A DNA stretch of 64,000 bases from Larix kaempferi. Taxonomy: Eukaryota; Streptophyta; Pinopsida; Pinales; Pinaceae. The notes below the pieces were generated by a model. The model was given only the letters and a program-made list of their open reading frames with translations, was not told where the DNA came from and made no database searches. The translations under genes were made by a program, and so were the position numbers. Position 1 is the first letter of the stretch. Every line of letters begins with the position of its first letter. The DNA lies in contig BSBM01000319.1 in NCBI GenBank assembly GCA_027924585.1, forward strand, positions 3,997,001-4,061,000. The letters are read 5' to 3'. Below, in pieces: positions 12,074 to 22,959 of this stretch.

Positions 12074-14930
12074 TATCCTGAAAGAAGGCATGGTATGGCA
12101 TGTATGACACTTATTGCACTTACGATGTTAGGGCTTGATATAGCAAAAACCAGCCATCATAGCACTTTCGCTATAAATCCATTTTGGCGAAGTTGTTGGA
12201 TCGAAAACTTTTACAGGTCGAAGATCAGATCCCCATGTACCTTGTGTCCAAAGGAAAACTTCTAATTCGTTGTACTTTGTGTTTTATGATCTGTACAATC
12301 TAGGGTTTTTGCCTCTTCCAAATCTGAGCCATAAACAGGTGACCTAGGAAAAAAGGTCATAACTTGGGCTAGGAAGCTCCAAATGAAATTTCGTAAAAAT
12401 TGACAGGTATTGCACGAACTTTAATTTCTTAAGTAACGTTTTTAGAGGCCAAAATGAAACCATTGACACGTAGCACGCCGTACAAGTTTACTCTCTTGTT
12501 TTATCCCATAAACAGGTCATGTTGTGACACTTGGCATAACTCTCTCTCAGAGAATCCAATTGAGGTCAGACCTGTGGGGTTGGAAATATGACATGTCGGG
12601 CTACCATAGGTAGAAGTTTCAGACCCTGTGGATTAGAAAGTTTGGATTTACACTAGAAACAATCAGGTACATATTTTTGTCAAAACATAATAATTTTTTT
12701 GAGCACCTTCATTCATGGCTTCGGGAATTTAGGGTTTCGGAGAAAGATGGAATTTTTGTAATCGGAGACCACAGCTGAATGCTACACATAAAAATTGAAA
12801 TTTAGAGACCAAGATCAGAATTTTTAGTTGGGTAGAAGGTCGGTCTTGATCAGACCCTAGTTCGGGACTTTGATCAGAAAAAGTGGAAAATTAGGGCTTC
12901 TGCAAAAATGGGAATTTTTGAAATCTGTGACCACGGCTAGAAGCTCCTCAAAAAAATAGAAGCTTAGAGCTTTGGATCGAACCTTTTGATTTGGCAGAAG
13001 GGTTGGATTTATCAAACCCTAGTTTGGGGTCATGTCCAGTGAATTTGGAAGTTTCAAAGGCAAATTTGAGGGGTGAAACTTTGCAGTTTTCAAATTCTGA
13101 GTATACCGGCTTGATCAGCTCATCAAGGCACATCTTTCTATCCTTTTAGAAGTTTGAAATTCAAAGTTTGAATTTTTAGGGTTTCTCTGACAAACCCTAA
13201 TCCAGCTCCATATCCAGTTCCTGCAAATCAAGTGGATTGGGTTAATCCTAGAAGAGAATGGATTGGTCACCTGCATAAGTGAAGAAGTTCCTGTTTCAGA
13301 GGGAGATGAGGCTAAGGCCTTACATAAGAAGATTACAAGCAATCTCGATAGGTATGACTTACAGGTATGTTTCGAATTCTATTCATGGTTAAGTTTTGAT
13401 ATATTTGTCTTCATATCATTACGGTTAGTACAATCTTGATTAATTACTAGACTTGTCGTATCACCTTAATAAAATTATGAATACATGATAGAAGACATTC
13501 ATTGATTAAGGTTTTGACACTTATGATTGTACTAATGCATTGTGATTTTGTATGAGGTTTATGTTGTTCGCTAACATGAAAGGTACATCAAGAAAGACAA
13601 ATCATGTTCTAGTTCAAGAACATATGACCGTGGTGACATGAAGACAAAGGTTCATCCATTGCCATGGATCACATAGAATATCTACTTACGAGGTATGTAT
13701 AACTTGGTTAACCTATGAGATATGCAGGTTACTAGCACAAGTCACTTAAGAGAACAAGAAGACATCATGTGGGTATGTTAGACAATAACCAACTAACATA
13801 TTAATCTAGGTATGTTTTTCCTATATCAAGTTAGAATCCTACCTTGTGTAAAGTATACATGGCATGATTGATAATGATTATTCATAGGTTTGAATAATCA
13901 CGGGTGTATGCATATTATGTTTCTTACCTTAATTGATGATATGACTAACCAGAAAAGTCATATAAGTATATTTTTGAGTAATCACGGGTTTATGCATATT
14001 ATGTCTCTTACCTTGATTGATGATATGACTAACCATAAAAGTCTTTTGGTCAAATATAAATATGCATGAGTAAGAGAAGTCTTCCTTAAAACATTGAATG
14101 CTAATGCTTATTATCTGTGTTTGAAATGATCATGACTATACATGTTTAAGATTATTGTGTTTTGATAGTATTAAGAATATACTTATAAATGATTATGTAT
14201 GAGATCTCGAGGATATCACAATAATGATACTTGTAAGCATGCATAGTGATCGAGGATGGATATAAGTTCAAGGACAAGTAATCCAGGAAGCAAAGATCAA
14301 GAGGGAGCACACTCCAATAGTTTATGCAAGGATGTAGATATTCAGAGGGAGTCCACCCAACAACCAAATAAAGATAAGTATTCGAATTATCATTCCTTAC
14401 ATATTTGATTGTTTAAATAATATTGTTCAATGATGTATATACTGATGTTCCTAGAATTAGGCTATGTATTTTGGCATATTAGAATAATTGCATTAATAAA
14501 CAACATACTATTAATATGCATGTAATGGGTAAGTGGCCTATGGAACTGTACAACATTCCATTGCTACTTATCTAGAATGAAACCTCTTTGCTGACATGTT
14601 GGGAGTAGTGCAAACTCTTAATAATGTTCTGGTAGAGATTGGAAGGCATCTAGAATGTTACGTGATATGGATAAATGTTGTATTGAAGCATTGGATAAAA
14701 TAATTGCATGACTGTATGACATATTTCTTTATGTGTAAGAATTTGTTCTCAAAAACTATGAGAAGTTTCTAATCATGCAATTTAACTTGTTTTGTAGGAA
14801 AGATTGTATACGAGCACCTACAAAAGAAGGACTACAACATTTGTTTCAGCAACAAAGTTATCTATTTAAGATATTGAATATATTGAAGTTCCCAGGATTC
14901 GGGAAGAATGCCATGATTGAGGAGTATTAG
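12074..14930 (+). other. copia-1 long non-coding leader without gag, protease or integrase
   Basis: Almost 2.9 kb lacks any frame with copia Gag, the protease DSGA box or integrase HHCC/DDE blocks. A diverged tandem duplication of about 165 bp is visible at roughly 12735-12895 and 12900-13060; both copies contain GACCACRGCT and end near CCCTAGTT. Several places look like splice sites: TTACAG/GTATGTTT near 13365, ACGAG/GTATGT near 13690, and a pyrimidine-rich acceptor CTTGTTTTGTAG ending near 14797 just before pol-like sequence resumes. Whether introns are used is inference. The alternative is a large internal deletion filled with unrelated sequence. Confidence 0.6.
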
Positions 14931-14936
14931 TCGATC

Positions 14937-16327
14937 ATGAAGAATGATGTTTGGGATGCAGTCCCAAGACCTGAAGGGAAGTCTGCTGTGACTTCCAAAT
15001 GGATCTATAAGATCAAGCATGCTGCGGATGGTAGCATGGAGAAATACAAAGCGAGGTTTGTAGCTTGTGGCTTCTCCCACAAAAAGGGATTGAGTATGAA
15101 GAGACTTCTACACCTATAGCTAGGCACACTTCCATCAGGTCAGTACTTGCTCTGGCTGTAGTGATGAAATGGAATATACACCAGACAACTTTCTTGAATG
15201 GTGTAGTCAAAGAGGAAGTGTATGTGGAGAAACCACTTGGTTTTGAGACACATGACGGGAAGTCATATATGTGCAGAACTTGGTATGGTAGGATAGACAG
15301 CTTTCTATCCAATTTCGGCTTTACCAAGAGTAAAGCGGATTCCAACCTTTACTACAAGGTTGAGGAAGGCAATCCAGTGATACTACTTTTGTATGTGGAT
15401 GACCTGTTTGTTACAGGTGAGGATAGATTGATTGCCGACACGCAGTGGAAGCTTGCTGCCAAGTTCTAGATGAAGAACTTGTGGATGATGCACTACTTTC
15501 CAGGCATGGAGGTGTGGCAGAGTGCAGATGGAATATTCCTTGGACAAGGGAAGTATGCAGTAGAGATCCTAAAGAGGTTTGGGATGATGGACTGCAAGGA
15601 CATGGCCACACCTATGGCATCGAACCTGAAGCTTCTTTGTGATGCTTCATCTGATCCAGTCGATGTCACAATGTATCGTCAGATGATTGGGTCCTTGATG
15701 TACCTGACGAACATGAGACCATATATTTTCTTTGTGGTGAACACATTGAGCCAATTCCTAACAGATCCTAGAGGTGTTCACCTAGTTGCTGTAAGGCATA
15801 TTCTGAGGTACCTGAAGGGTACAGTTGATTATGGGCTCAAGTATGATGCGAATCAAAAGTTTAACCTGCAGGGTTATGTTGATTCAGATTGGGCAGGCAA
15901 TGCTGCAGATAGGAAGAGCACATCTGGGTGCTGCTTCAGTATGGGATCAGGTGTGATCTCTTGGTTTAGCAGGAAGCAGTCCTGTGTAGCACTGAGTATA
16001 GTCGAGGCTAAGTATATTGCAACATGTTCAGCTAGTTGAGGGGCAGTATGGCTCTGGAAGCTACTATCTGAGTTATTTGATCTCCCGCTGGAGGCTACTA
16101 GTATCTTTTGTGACAACCAGAGTTGTGTGAAGTTGTCTGAGAACCCGGTGTTCCACGACAGGTTGAAACACATTGACATCAAATATCACTATATCAGGGA
16201 TATGGTGCACAGAGGAGTAGTGAAGCTCCTGTATGTTGCGACAGATGAGAAGGTTGCAGATGCGCTGACAAAGCCACTAGCCAGAGTGAAGTTCGAGTAC
16301 TTCAGAGAGAGGCTTGGTGTCCTTTAG
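14937..16327 (+). pseudogene. copia-1 pol: reverse transcriptase and RNase H, broken
   Basis: RT starts with NDVWDAVPRPEGKS and TSKWIYKIKHAADGS, then KARFVACGFSHKKG. A frame change occurs near 15085. The palm motif YVDDLFVTG is intact near 15392-15418. A stretch of about 14 residues normally found after the 'SYMCR' block (the ALYGLKQ region) is missing near 15277, so this is an in-frame deletion. A TAG at 15467 and a TGA at 16037 interrupt the frame. The RNase H part shows DSDWAGNAADRKSTSG, SIVEAKYIA (catalytic Glu) and FCDNQSC, ending VADALTKPL...RERLGVL. The protein would convert genomic RNA to cDNA. It is inactive here. Confidence 0.92.
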
Positions 16328-16483
16328 ATCGATGACACTTCGAGGAAGAAGTGATCGACACATTTGCTGGAGCCATTCCAAGCATGGTGAGAGGAGGATC
16401 CTTCCCATGGCTGTGGATGTAAGCATTGGATGATGAGCATCAGGACAATGTTCCAGTTACTGCTATGTATATGCATCAGTTGG

Positions 16484-16660
16484 ATGCTTTGATCAATGTG
16501 ATCATGTATTTGTATATGCATCATGTTGGATGGCAGCTTGATATGATCAGTTTGATCATGTATTTGTATATGCATCATGTTGGATGCTTGATATGATCAA
16601 TTGGATCATGTATTTGTATATGCATCATGTTGGATGCTTGATATGATCAGGTGGATCATG
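16484..16660 (+). repeat. Tandem repeat 1 of copia-1 (about 50-bp unit)
   Basis: About three and a half copies of a unit beginning GATCATGTATTTGTATATGC and continuing through CATCATGTTGGATG. It lies about 160 bases after the RNase H stop codon. Copies differ by small indels; the first holds an extra GGCAG-like insertion. Confidence 0.85.
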
Positions 16661-16960
16661 TATGTATGTATCAGATTGATGCATTGTATGATCAGGTAGA
16701 TCATGTACTTATGTATGTATCAGGTGGATGCATTGTATGATCAGGTAGATCATGTACTTATGTATGTATCAGGTGGATGCATTGTATGATCAGGTAGACA
16801 TGATGTACTTATGTATGTATCAGGTGGATGCATTGTATGATCAGGTAGATTATGTACTTATGTATGATCAGGTAGATCATGTACTGATGTATGTATCAGG
16901 AGGATGCACTGTATGATCAGGTAGATCATGTATGATGATATGTATCAGGTGGATACTTTG
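16661..16960 (+). repeat. Tandem repeat 2 of copia-1 (49-bp unit)
   Basis: Five to six copies of a unit containing GATCAGGTAGATCATGTACT and TATCAGGTGGATGCATTG. It adjoins repeat 1 and shares GATCA/TGCAT words with it, so it probably arose from the same seed. Confidence 0.85.
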
Positions 16961-16964
16961 TATC

Positions 16965-17235
16965 CATCAGATGGTGATCAAGATGATCACAGATGACGAG
17001 CTTCAAGATGTTGCTCCAGATGATATGCATCAGGTTGATGCTATGATGATGATCAAGATGATCACAGATGACGAGCTTTAGGATGTTTCTCCAGATGACA
17101 TGCATCAGGTTGATGCTCCAGATGATATGCATCAGGTTGACGCTATGATGATGATCAGGATGATCATAGATGACGAGCTTCAGGATGTTGCTCCAGATGA
17201 TATGCATCAGGTTGATGCTATGATGATGATCAGGT
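16965..17235 (+). repeat. Tandem repeat 3 of copia-1 (about 75-bp unit)
   Basis: About three copies of a unit with GATGATCACAGATGACGAGC and CCAGATGATATGCATCAGG. One copy contains an internal partial duplication. The long minus-strand open frame through this array (17207-16926) is a by-product of the repeat, not a gene. Confidence 0.85.
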
Positions 17236-17309
17236 TGATCATGTGATGATGTACATCAGGATGATGTATGGTGAGTATCGGTTTGATACTTTGTAGCCAT
17301 GGATAGGTT

Positions 17310-17835
17310 GTGCAGGTAGCATAGAAAAGATTCTTTAAAAAATCTAACAGGTAGAGCGGTGTGCTCGTAACAGTCTGGGTTGCTCTATCGAGATTCGGAC
17401 AGGTAGAGCGGTGTGCTCATAACATCCTCGGATGCTCTGAGTAGGTTTTGCTATAGTTTCGCATAGAAAAGATCCTTTAAAATCCAGACAGGTAGAGCGG
17501 TGTGCTTGTAACATCCTGGGATGCTCTATCGAGTTCCAGACAAGTAGAGCGGTTTGCTTGTAACATCCTGGGATGCTCTGAGTAGGTTTTGTGAAAGTTC
17601 ACATAGAAAAGATCCTTTAAAGTCCGTATAGGTAGAATGGTGTGCTTGTAATAGCCTGGGATGCTCTATCGAGATCCAGACAATAGAGCGGTTTGCTTGT
17701 AACATCCTGGGATGCTCTGAGTAGGATTTGTGAAGGTCAACATGTAAAAGATTCTGGGAGATCCAATAGGTTGAGCATTGTGCTCGTAATCAGTCCTGGG
17801 ATGCTCTTTTGAGGTTTTGTTGAGGCACATAATCA
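17310..17835 (+). repeat. Tandem repeat 4 of copia-1 (about 140-bp higher-order unit)
   Basis: Each higher-order unit starts at ATAGAAAAGATYCTTTAAA (17321, 17463 and 17603; a worn copy near 17743). It contains two half-units with ACAGGTAGAGCGGTGTGCT and ATCCTGGGATGCTCT. The two half-units differ in their tails (ATCGAG versus GAGTAGG), and the pair was multiplied together, giving a dimeric organisation. Confidence 0.85.
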
Positions 17836-18069
17836 GTCTTGAGTATTCCACAGTATGGCTAGTGATGATGAATACCTACAGGTGGTGGGCCTACATCCAG
17901 TATGAAAAAGGACTTGCTCTGTAGAACTTCCTATGACGAGTATATTCAGAGATTGATTGAGATAGCAGCAATAGTGACGACGACGATCACACGATGACGA
18001 TTATCTAGTGACGATGATCTAAAGAAGAAGACTTGTGCTAGAAGACCTGTGTTGAGAAATACCTTCCTA

Positions 18070-18081
18070 GTTAAGAGGGAG
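18070..18081 (+). promoter_or_regulatory. copia-1 polypurine tract
   Basis: TTAAGAGGGAG lies directly before the 3' LTR, where the plus-strand primer of an LTR retrotransposon is expected. Confidence 0.85.
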
Positions 18082-18784
18082 TGTTGATGTATATGTAACT
18101 TCAGAATGTATTTCACCCATGTATTTCATATATGTATATTGTACTCCTATAGAGATGGTATTATTCCTCTATACGGAAATGTTTGTATTCCTATAGAGAT
18201 GTTATTATTCCTCTATAGGGAAGTGTCGTCATTTATATTGTAAGTGTCGTAACTTATACTTGATGGGTTATTAGACCACCTTGTTGGGGTCGGCCCTGTA
18301 TAAGCCATGTGGGTCGAAGGGTTATTAGACCACCCTAGTGGGGGTCGGCCATGTGGGTCAAAGGGTTATTAGATAACCCTATTGGGTGTCGGCCCAGTCA
18401 GCATTGTGTTATGTGATTAAGTTGAGGCCGACCTAGTAAAGGTTATTAGGCAAGTCAAGTCAAGTATAAATAGAGTGCGGGAGGAACTCTACTTCATCAT
18501 TCTATTCTCTCTCACACTCTTGGGAGAGTGGCGCACTTGTGGAGGAGGAGAAGCTGCTGCTAGGAGATGTCTATCTCTTATGCTTGGGTTGTATCATTGC
18601 TCTATCTATCTCTGAGGAAGTTATTGGGGTTTTTCACCTTTATGGTTTTCCCCAAGTAAACTCTGTGTGTCTTGTGTGCTTGCATTATTGTGTCCATGAT
18701 TGATATGTTGTAGATATGTTGTAGATGTTGTTCTCTCAGTTAAGATCCTAGATCAGATTGAAGTAAATTCTGAAAAAACTAACA
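18082..18784 (+). repeat. copia-1 3' LTR
   Basis: Pairs with 11360-12061; both have the triplicated GGGTTATTAGA block, the TATA box (here 18465-18472) and the CTCTCTCACACTCTTGGGAG region. Only scattered substitutions separate the pair (a few percent by eye), so this insertion appears younger than the gypsy elements to the right. It is followed by the target duplication ATACA. Confidence 0.95.
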
Positions 18785-18789
18785 ATACA

Positions 18790-21600
18790 TGCCAAAGAGG
18801 AGGGTACAATGAATCTCTTTCTGAGATAGATGTGCCCTAGCTAAAGGTACAGTTTGTCTTTGTATTTAAATCCCATAAATGTAGAAAATGTCGAAGACAA
18901 AGCCGTCTAGATGAAAAATTGCCACAACTTGAACTAAAAATAGACAAACAACCAAATATCCAATCCAAGAGATAGATCCTTTATGCGAGGTTAGTCTACA
19001 ATAGATTTCAATTCATATATACAAAAAAGGAAAACATGAAAAAAATCTTAAAAAATCTAAAAATTAAATGATGAAGGTTAGGATTTGAAAAAAAAAATAT
19101 CAAACATGTAGCAAATGTCCATATCTAAGAAACAACCATAAGGGTTTAAAAGATCAGATGAAAAATCTACTAAATATGGAGTTCCCTTCAAGAGTCTATT
19201 GCTTGTAAAAAATACAAAATTACAGAAGAAAACTAGCTTTGATATCATGTTAGAATATTGAGAATATGCATGAAAATAAAACAATATGTTTACTAACATG
19301 CAAATCAGTAGAAAGAATCTAGTACTAGTCTATCCATCTGTCCATACGAACTACAAATAATCAAAATAAGAAACCAGAGACAAGAGAAAATAAGTAATAC
19401 ACCATATATACATGGTAAAAATCCAAATGGGGAAACATCCACGAGAAATGTAGCATCTTATTATTCTTCAGAAATATCCATCTTATGATACATGGAATCC
19501 TCTCATATGCTTCACATCACACTCCATACGCACTTCATATCACAATCATGTGTGTACAAATTACATACACAACATGTGATGTGTGATGAATAACATTCAC
19601 AACATATCACAACATACACAAAATGGTCTCGTTCGCCTTTATTATATAGATATAGGTATAGAAGGATAACATCCCAAAATACATGTGGGATAGCTTTCCA
19701 CATCTCTTATATAAACAATGGTAATAAGAGATTTTATTACATGATGCATGTTGGATAACTCTATTTTATAATATTAGAGTTATTTATGTTTTTAATAATA
19801 TTTCAACAACAATACCACACAATCATCGTAACATATTCTAACTCTCATTATTATGATACTCTCAAGTACATCACCAATTGGATGTTATAATGTGCCTATA
19901 CAAGGTATTTAAAGTGACGTAACGAGGGACACCCCTCTTTTAACTATAACCATCATACCAACTTTTTGTTTGTATTTTGTATTACTCTAACTCTACTCTA
20001 AATCTTAATTTATATACATTTCAAATTATACTTTCCTATTTATAATTTTTATCAAATACTCGTTTCTCTATCATCTAACTACCATTTCCTATTTATAATT
20101 TTTATCAAATACTTATTTCTCTATCATCTAACTACCATTGTTGTGGGATCTAAATTAGCAATTGGTTTCAATGGCTGATCCAAGAATACAACCAACCTTT
20201 TGCATGTGGAATATCATTACCAATTATTGATATGACCGAAAACAACTTGTAATATACATCCTCCATCCTTGGAATCCTAATCTTTCAATCCCAAATATCA
20301 AAGATAAGTTGAAGACCATATAAACAATTTATGTGTACGGTTTTTCTACACATGGTATGCACTCTAGCGAATTCGGCCTCATCTATGACACCTTGGTAGT
20401 TGCACAAAAATATGAACCTATGGTGATTCATATTCGTGCCAAGGAAACAAAGAAAGAATGCAAACAATAGAGAAACGAAAATCCGTGGACTTAAAAAACG
20501 TGTAAACAACAAATCAAATTAATAGTTATTACGTGGTACAATACAATTGCTCTCTTTTTTTTTAATTCAACAGGAAATACAATGTTATTTTTGTAACAAA
20601 CTTATATCATGAATCAAAAAATATTTTATAAACTATTTTGTAAGTATATGTTATACATTTTTTTATACCTTATTTTTCTTTGGTTTTTTATGTCTTATAA
20701 TGTAAATTATAGTTTTTTAATAATAATAGTTTTTAGATTTGATTGTAGTATTTCTTATATGCCTTATAATATTTCTTATATGCCTTATAATATTTTTTTA
20801 ATGTTTTATAATTTTTTTAATGTTTTATAATGAGTTCCAAATATTGATATATTTTCAATCTTTTTTAATTTGTTTTAGTTGAGAATAATCTTTGAAATAT
20901 TTTTGCACATGATTTAAAATAAAATAATGGCATTGTAAATTCTTTTTCCAAACATATTTTAGAATTCATTGTAGTATTTTCTATATTCCTTATAATGTAA
21001 AATTATATTTTTGAATACTTTATAATGTATTATTTTCAATACCTTAAATTCTAATATAAATTATATTTTCTCTTCCTTAGGAGATGTAACTATTTGCACA
21101 ATAGAAACACCCTTAACAAAAAATGTCACTGATTTACGACTGGGTTGCTTAACCTTTTCTCCAGATGGAGGATGCCAACCCTCTCTACTCAATACAAACA
21201 ACAACCCCATGATGTCATGTTTCTCTCTGTGTTGGAGCACACATTCAACAAACTTTGTTTCCATCAAAATATAACGCTCATGTTGAATCAAGAGAGCTTC
21301 AGAAGGGGCCTATCATCCAACTCACTAAATGCACATGTAGAGTTCTTAAACAGTGCACGTAAGATCAATTTTTACATTTCTCTTACACATAAATAGATTA
21401 TTCTTCCACATACCATCTTCCTTAATATAGGACTATCGTAATACTTGACTTAAAAGTTGCGAACACCATGAGTGACATACAGGGAGATCCAACAACTATA
21501 TCATTTCCAAATGATTAGCATTTGCAAAGTGGGTCCTCATCAACCCAAAGTGCTTTGCTCAACCATCCTTTCTCTTCTTCTCAATTTTCTTCCTCATTGA
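18790..21600. other. Gene-free AT-rich spacer
   Basis: No domain-bearing frame was recognised. The 76-codon minus-strand frame at 21061-21291 and the 83-codon plus-strand frame at 21145-21396 overlap and match nothing I know. A short local tandem duplication is listed separately. Confidence 0.5.
20034..20141 (+). repeat. Tandem duplication of a 57-bp AT-rich segment
   Basis: Two adjacent near-identical copies of a segment starting TTCCTATTTATAATTTTTAT and ending ATCTAACTACCAT. Only two bases differ (ACTCG versus ACTTA). The near identity indicates a recent local duplication. Confidence 0.85.
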
Positions 21601-21626
21601 TTCCAAAATCCATTCCCCGGGAAACA

Positions 21627-22858
21627 ATTATCCCTATCAATGTGTTGAGTCCTTAGTATGAAAATAATGATGCATAAAAAGTAGAGCACTAGTTGAAAAG
21701 ACATCCCTTCATGACTACAACAATCATAAAGGTAGTGAAAGTTTTTTGGATTTAACTTGAATGATAGTGATGTAGGAGAGATACACATCACTTGCTTTAA
21801 TGATTCATGTGATGCTTTCTATGATCAAATTCATCCAAGAGAAGTGTACGTTGGATCTAATGGTAGGGTTAAGGAAGAAGAAAAGTACTATACCCATTTG
21901 AATAATACATGTGAGATATTTTTGTACCTTGCATCCAGAGTAAAACATTGCTTAGAGGATGTTATTGCAATCCATATGCGCCAATTTTGTTTCAAGGCAA
22001 TCAATGAAAGAAAAAAATTAGCTCCTATTTCAATTGTTGACATTATTGGTGATGTCACTTCAACTTCTTCTACCTCCACTATAGACAAAATGGATGGATC
22101 AGAAACTATCAGAAAAATAATACATCTCAAGGACATGTCACGTTATAGCATAGATGTGACTTTATGGGGAGAAAATTTCAATGTTGAGGGAAAGAAACTT
22201 GTTAAATTATGTTGTGTAGAATCCCCTCTATCATAATACATAACTAATTTTAATGGCAGGACTATAGGTACCATCTCCAACGAAAGGCTTCTTATAAATC
22301 CAGATATAAAATAAACATGAAAAAATCAAAACATGGTTTAAGGTTGATGGTTTTAATGTTCCCTCACAATCCTTAACCACAAGATACAATGATGTTTCTA
22401 CTCAAATAAACAAAAGAAGAACAACTCCCAAGATTAAGAGCATGGAGGTTTTCGAGATAGAAAATTGGGTTTACTATAACAATGATTAAAATGGATAGTT
22501 TTTATTACCTTACATGTCCTCTAATGGTCAAGGAAAAAAGATGCATGAAGAAAGTGGTCTAAAATACAAACAACATGTGGCATTTCCCTAAATACAATGC
22601 CGACCTCTCAGAATGTGACTATATATGAGTATTTACTAAAGCTTGAACGGCAAGATCACACTAGAGAGTTCTGTGATTGTTTTTGAAGATGTTACATTTC
22701 AATTCATGGAGATCATGGAAAAATACCTACATTTATTGTCCTCTGAACCCCACATTATCAAAGAATTTTTTAAAAATTCGCATGCGTCTAGTTCCTTTTT
22801 ACAATATCGCATGCCTCCAGTTCCCTTTTACAATATTTGTCAAGATAGATCCATTTAA
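21627..22858 (+). pseudogene. RPA1: Replication protein A large subunit (RPA1/RPA70) pseudogene
   Basis: Three single-strand-DNA-binding OB folds can be followed. DBD-A begins at 21627 (IPINVLSP, then SLHDYNNHKG) and continues after a frame change near 21735 with GFNLNDSDVGEIHITCFND and FYDQIHPREVYV. DBD-B contains VDIIGDVTS, IHLKDMSRYSIDVTLWGE, then FNGRTIGTISNERLLINPD near 22245-22300 in another frame. The start of DBD-C keeps a CPL...C zinc-ribbon remnant near 22510-22550 and a YLLKLERQDHT block near 22632. In cells the protein coats single-stranded DNA in replication and repair. No intron interrupts the domain boundaries I can follow. Many stops and frameshifts make it a pseudogene. It could be a retrocopy or the RPA-like gene of a decayed Helitron; no Rep/helicase sequence is visible to support the second option. 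Confidence 0.82.
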
Positions 22859-22959
22859 GGATAAAAAAAACTCAAAGTCATCATCATTAATTCTGATGAA
22901 CTTACATATGCATACATGGGAGCACATTTCTTCTAGACGAAAAAAAAATAACTAACTAG

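Larger units (their letters stand above)
11360..18784 (+). mobile_element. Ty1/copia retrotransposon copia-1, complete with both LTRs
   Basis: A 702-bp 5' LTR and a 703-bp 3' LTR, both starting TGTTGATG, flank an internal region with an initiator-Met PBS, a pol remnant and a purine-rich tract. Perfect 5-bp target duplications ATACA lie at 11355-11359 and 18785-18789. The internal region is odd in two ways. About 2.9 kb between PBS and RT holds no recognisable gag, protease or integrase. About 1.7 kb between pol and the 3' LTR is mostly tandem repeats. The RT/RNase H sequence resembles the Tork/Tnt1 side of copia, which is a tentative placement. Confidence 0.95.

Noticed and set aside
16926-17207. 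A 93-codon minus-strand frame made of His/Asp-rich repeats
   Set aside because: It is a shadow of the 75-bp tandem repeat of copia-1.
21757-22236. A functional host RPA1 gene
   Set aside because: Flanking domains continue in other frames and contain stops, so only a decayed copy remains.
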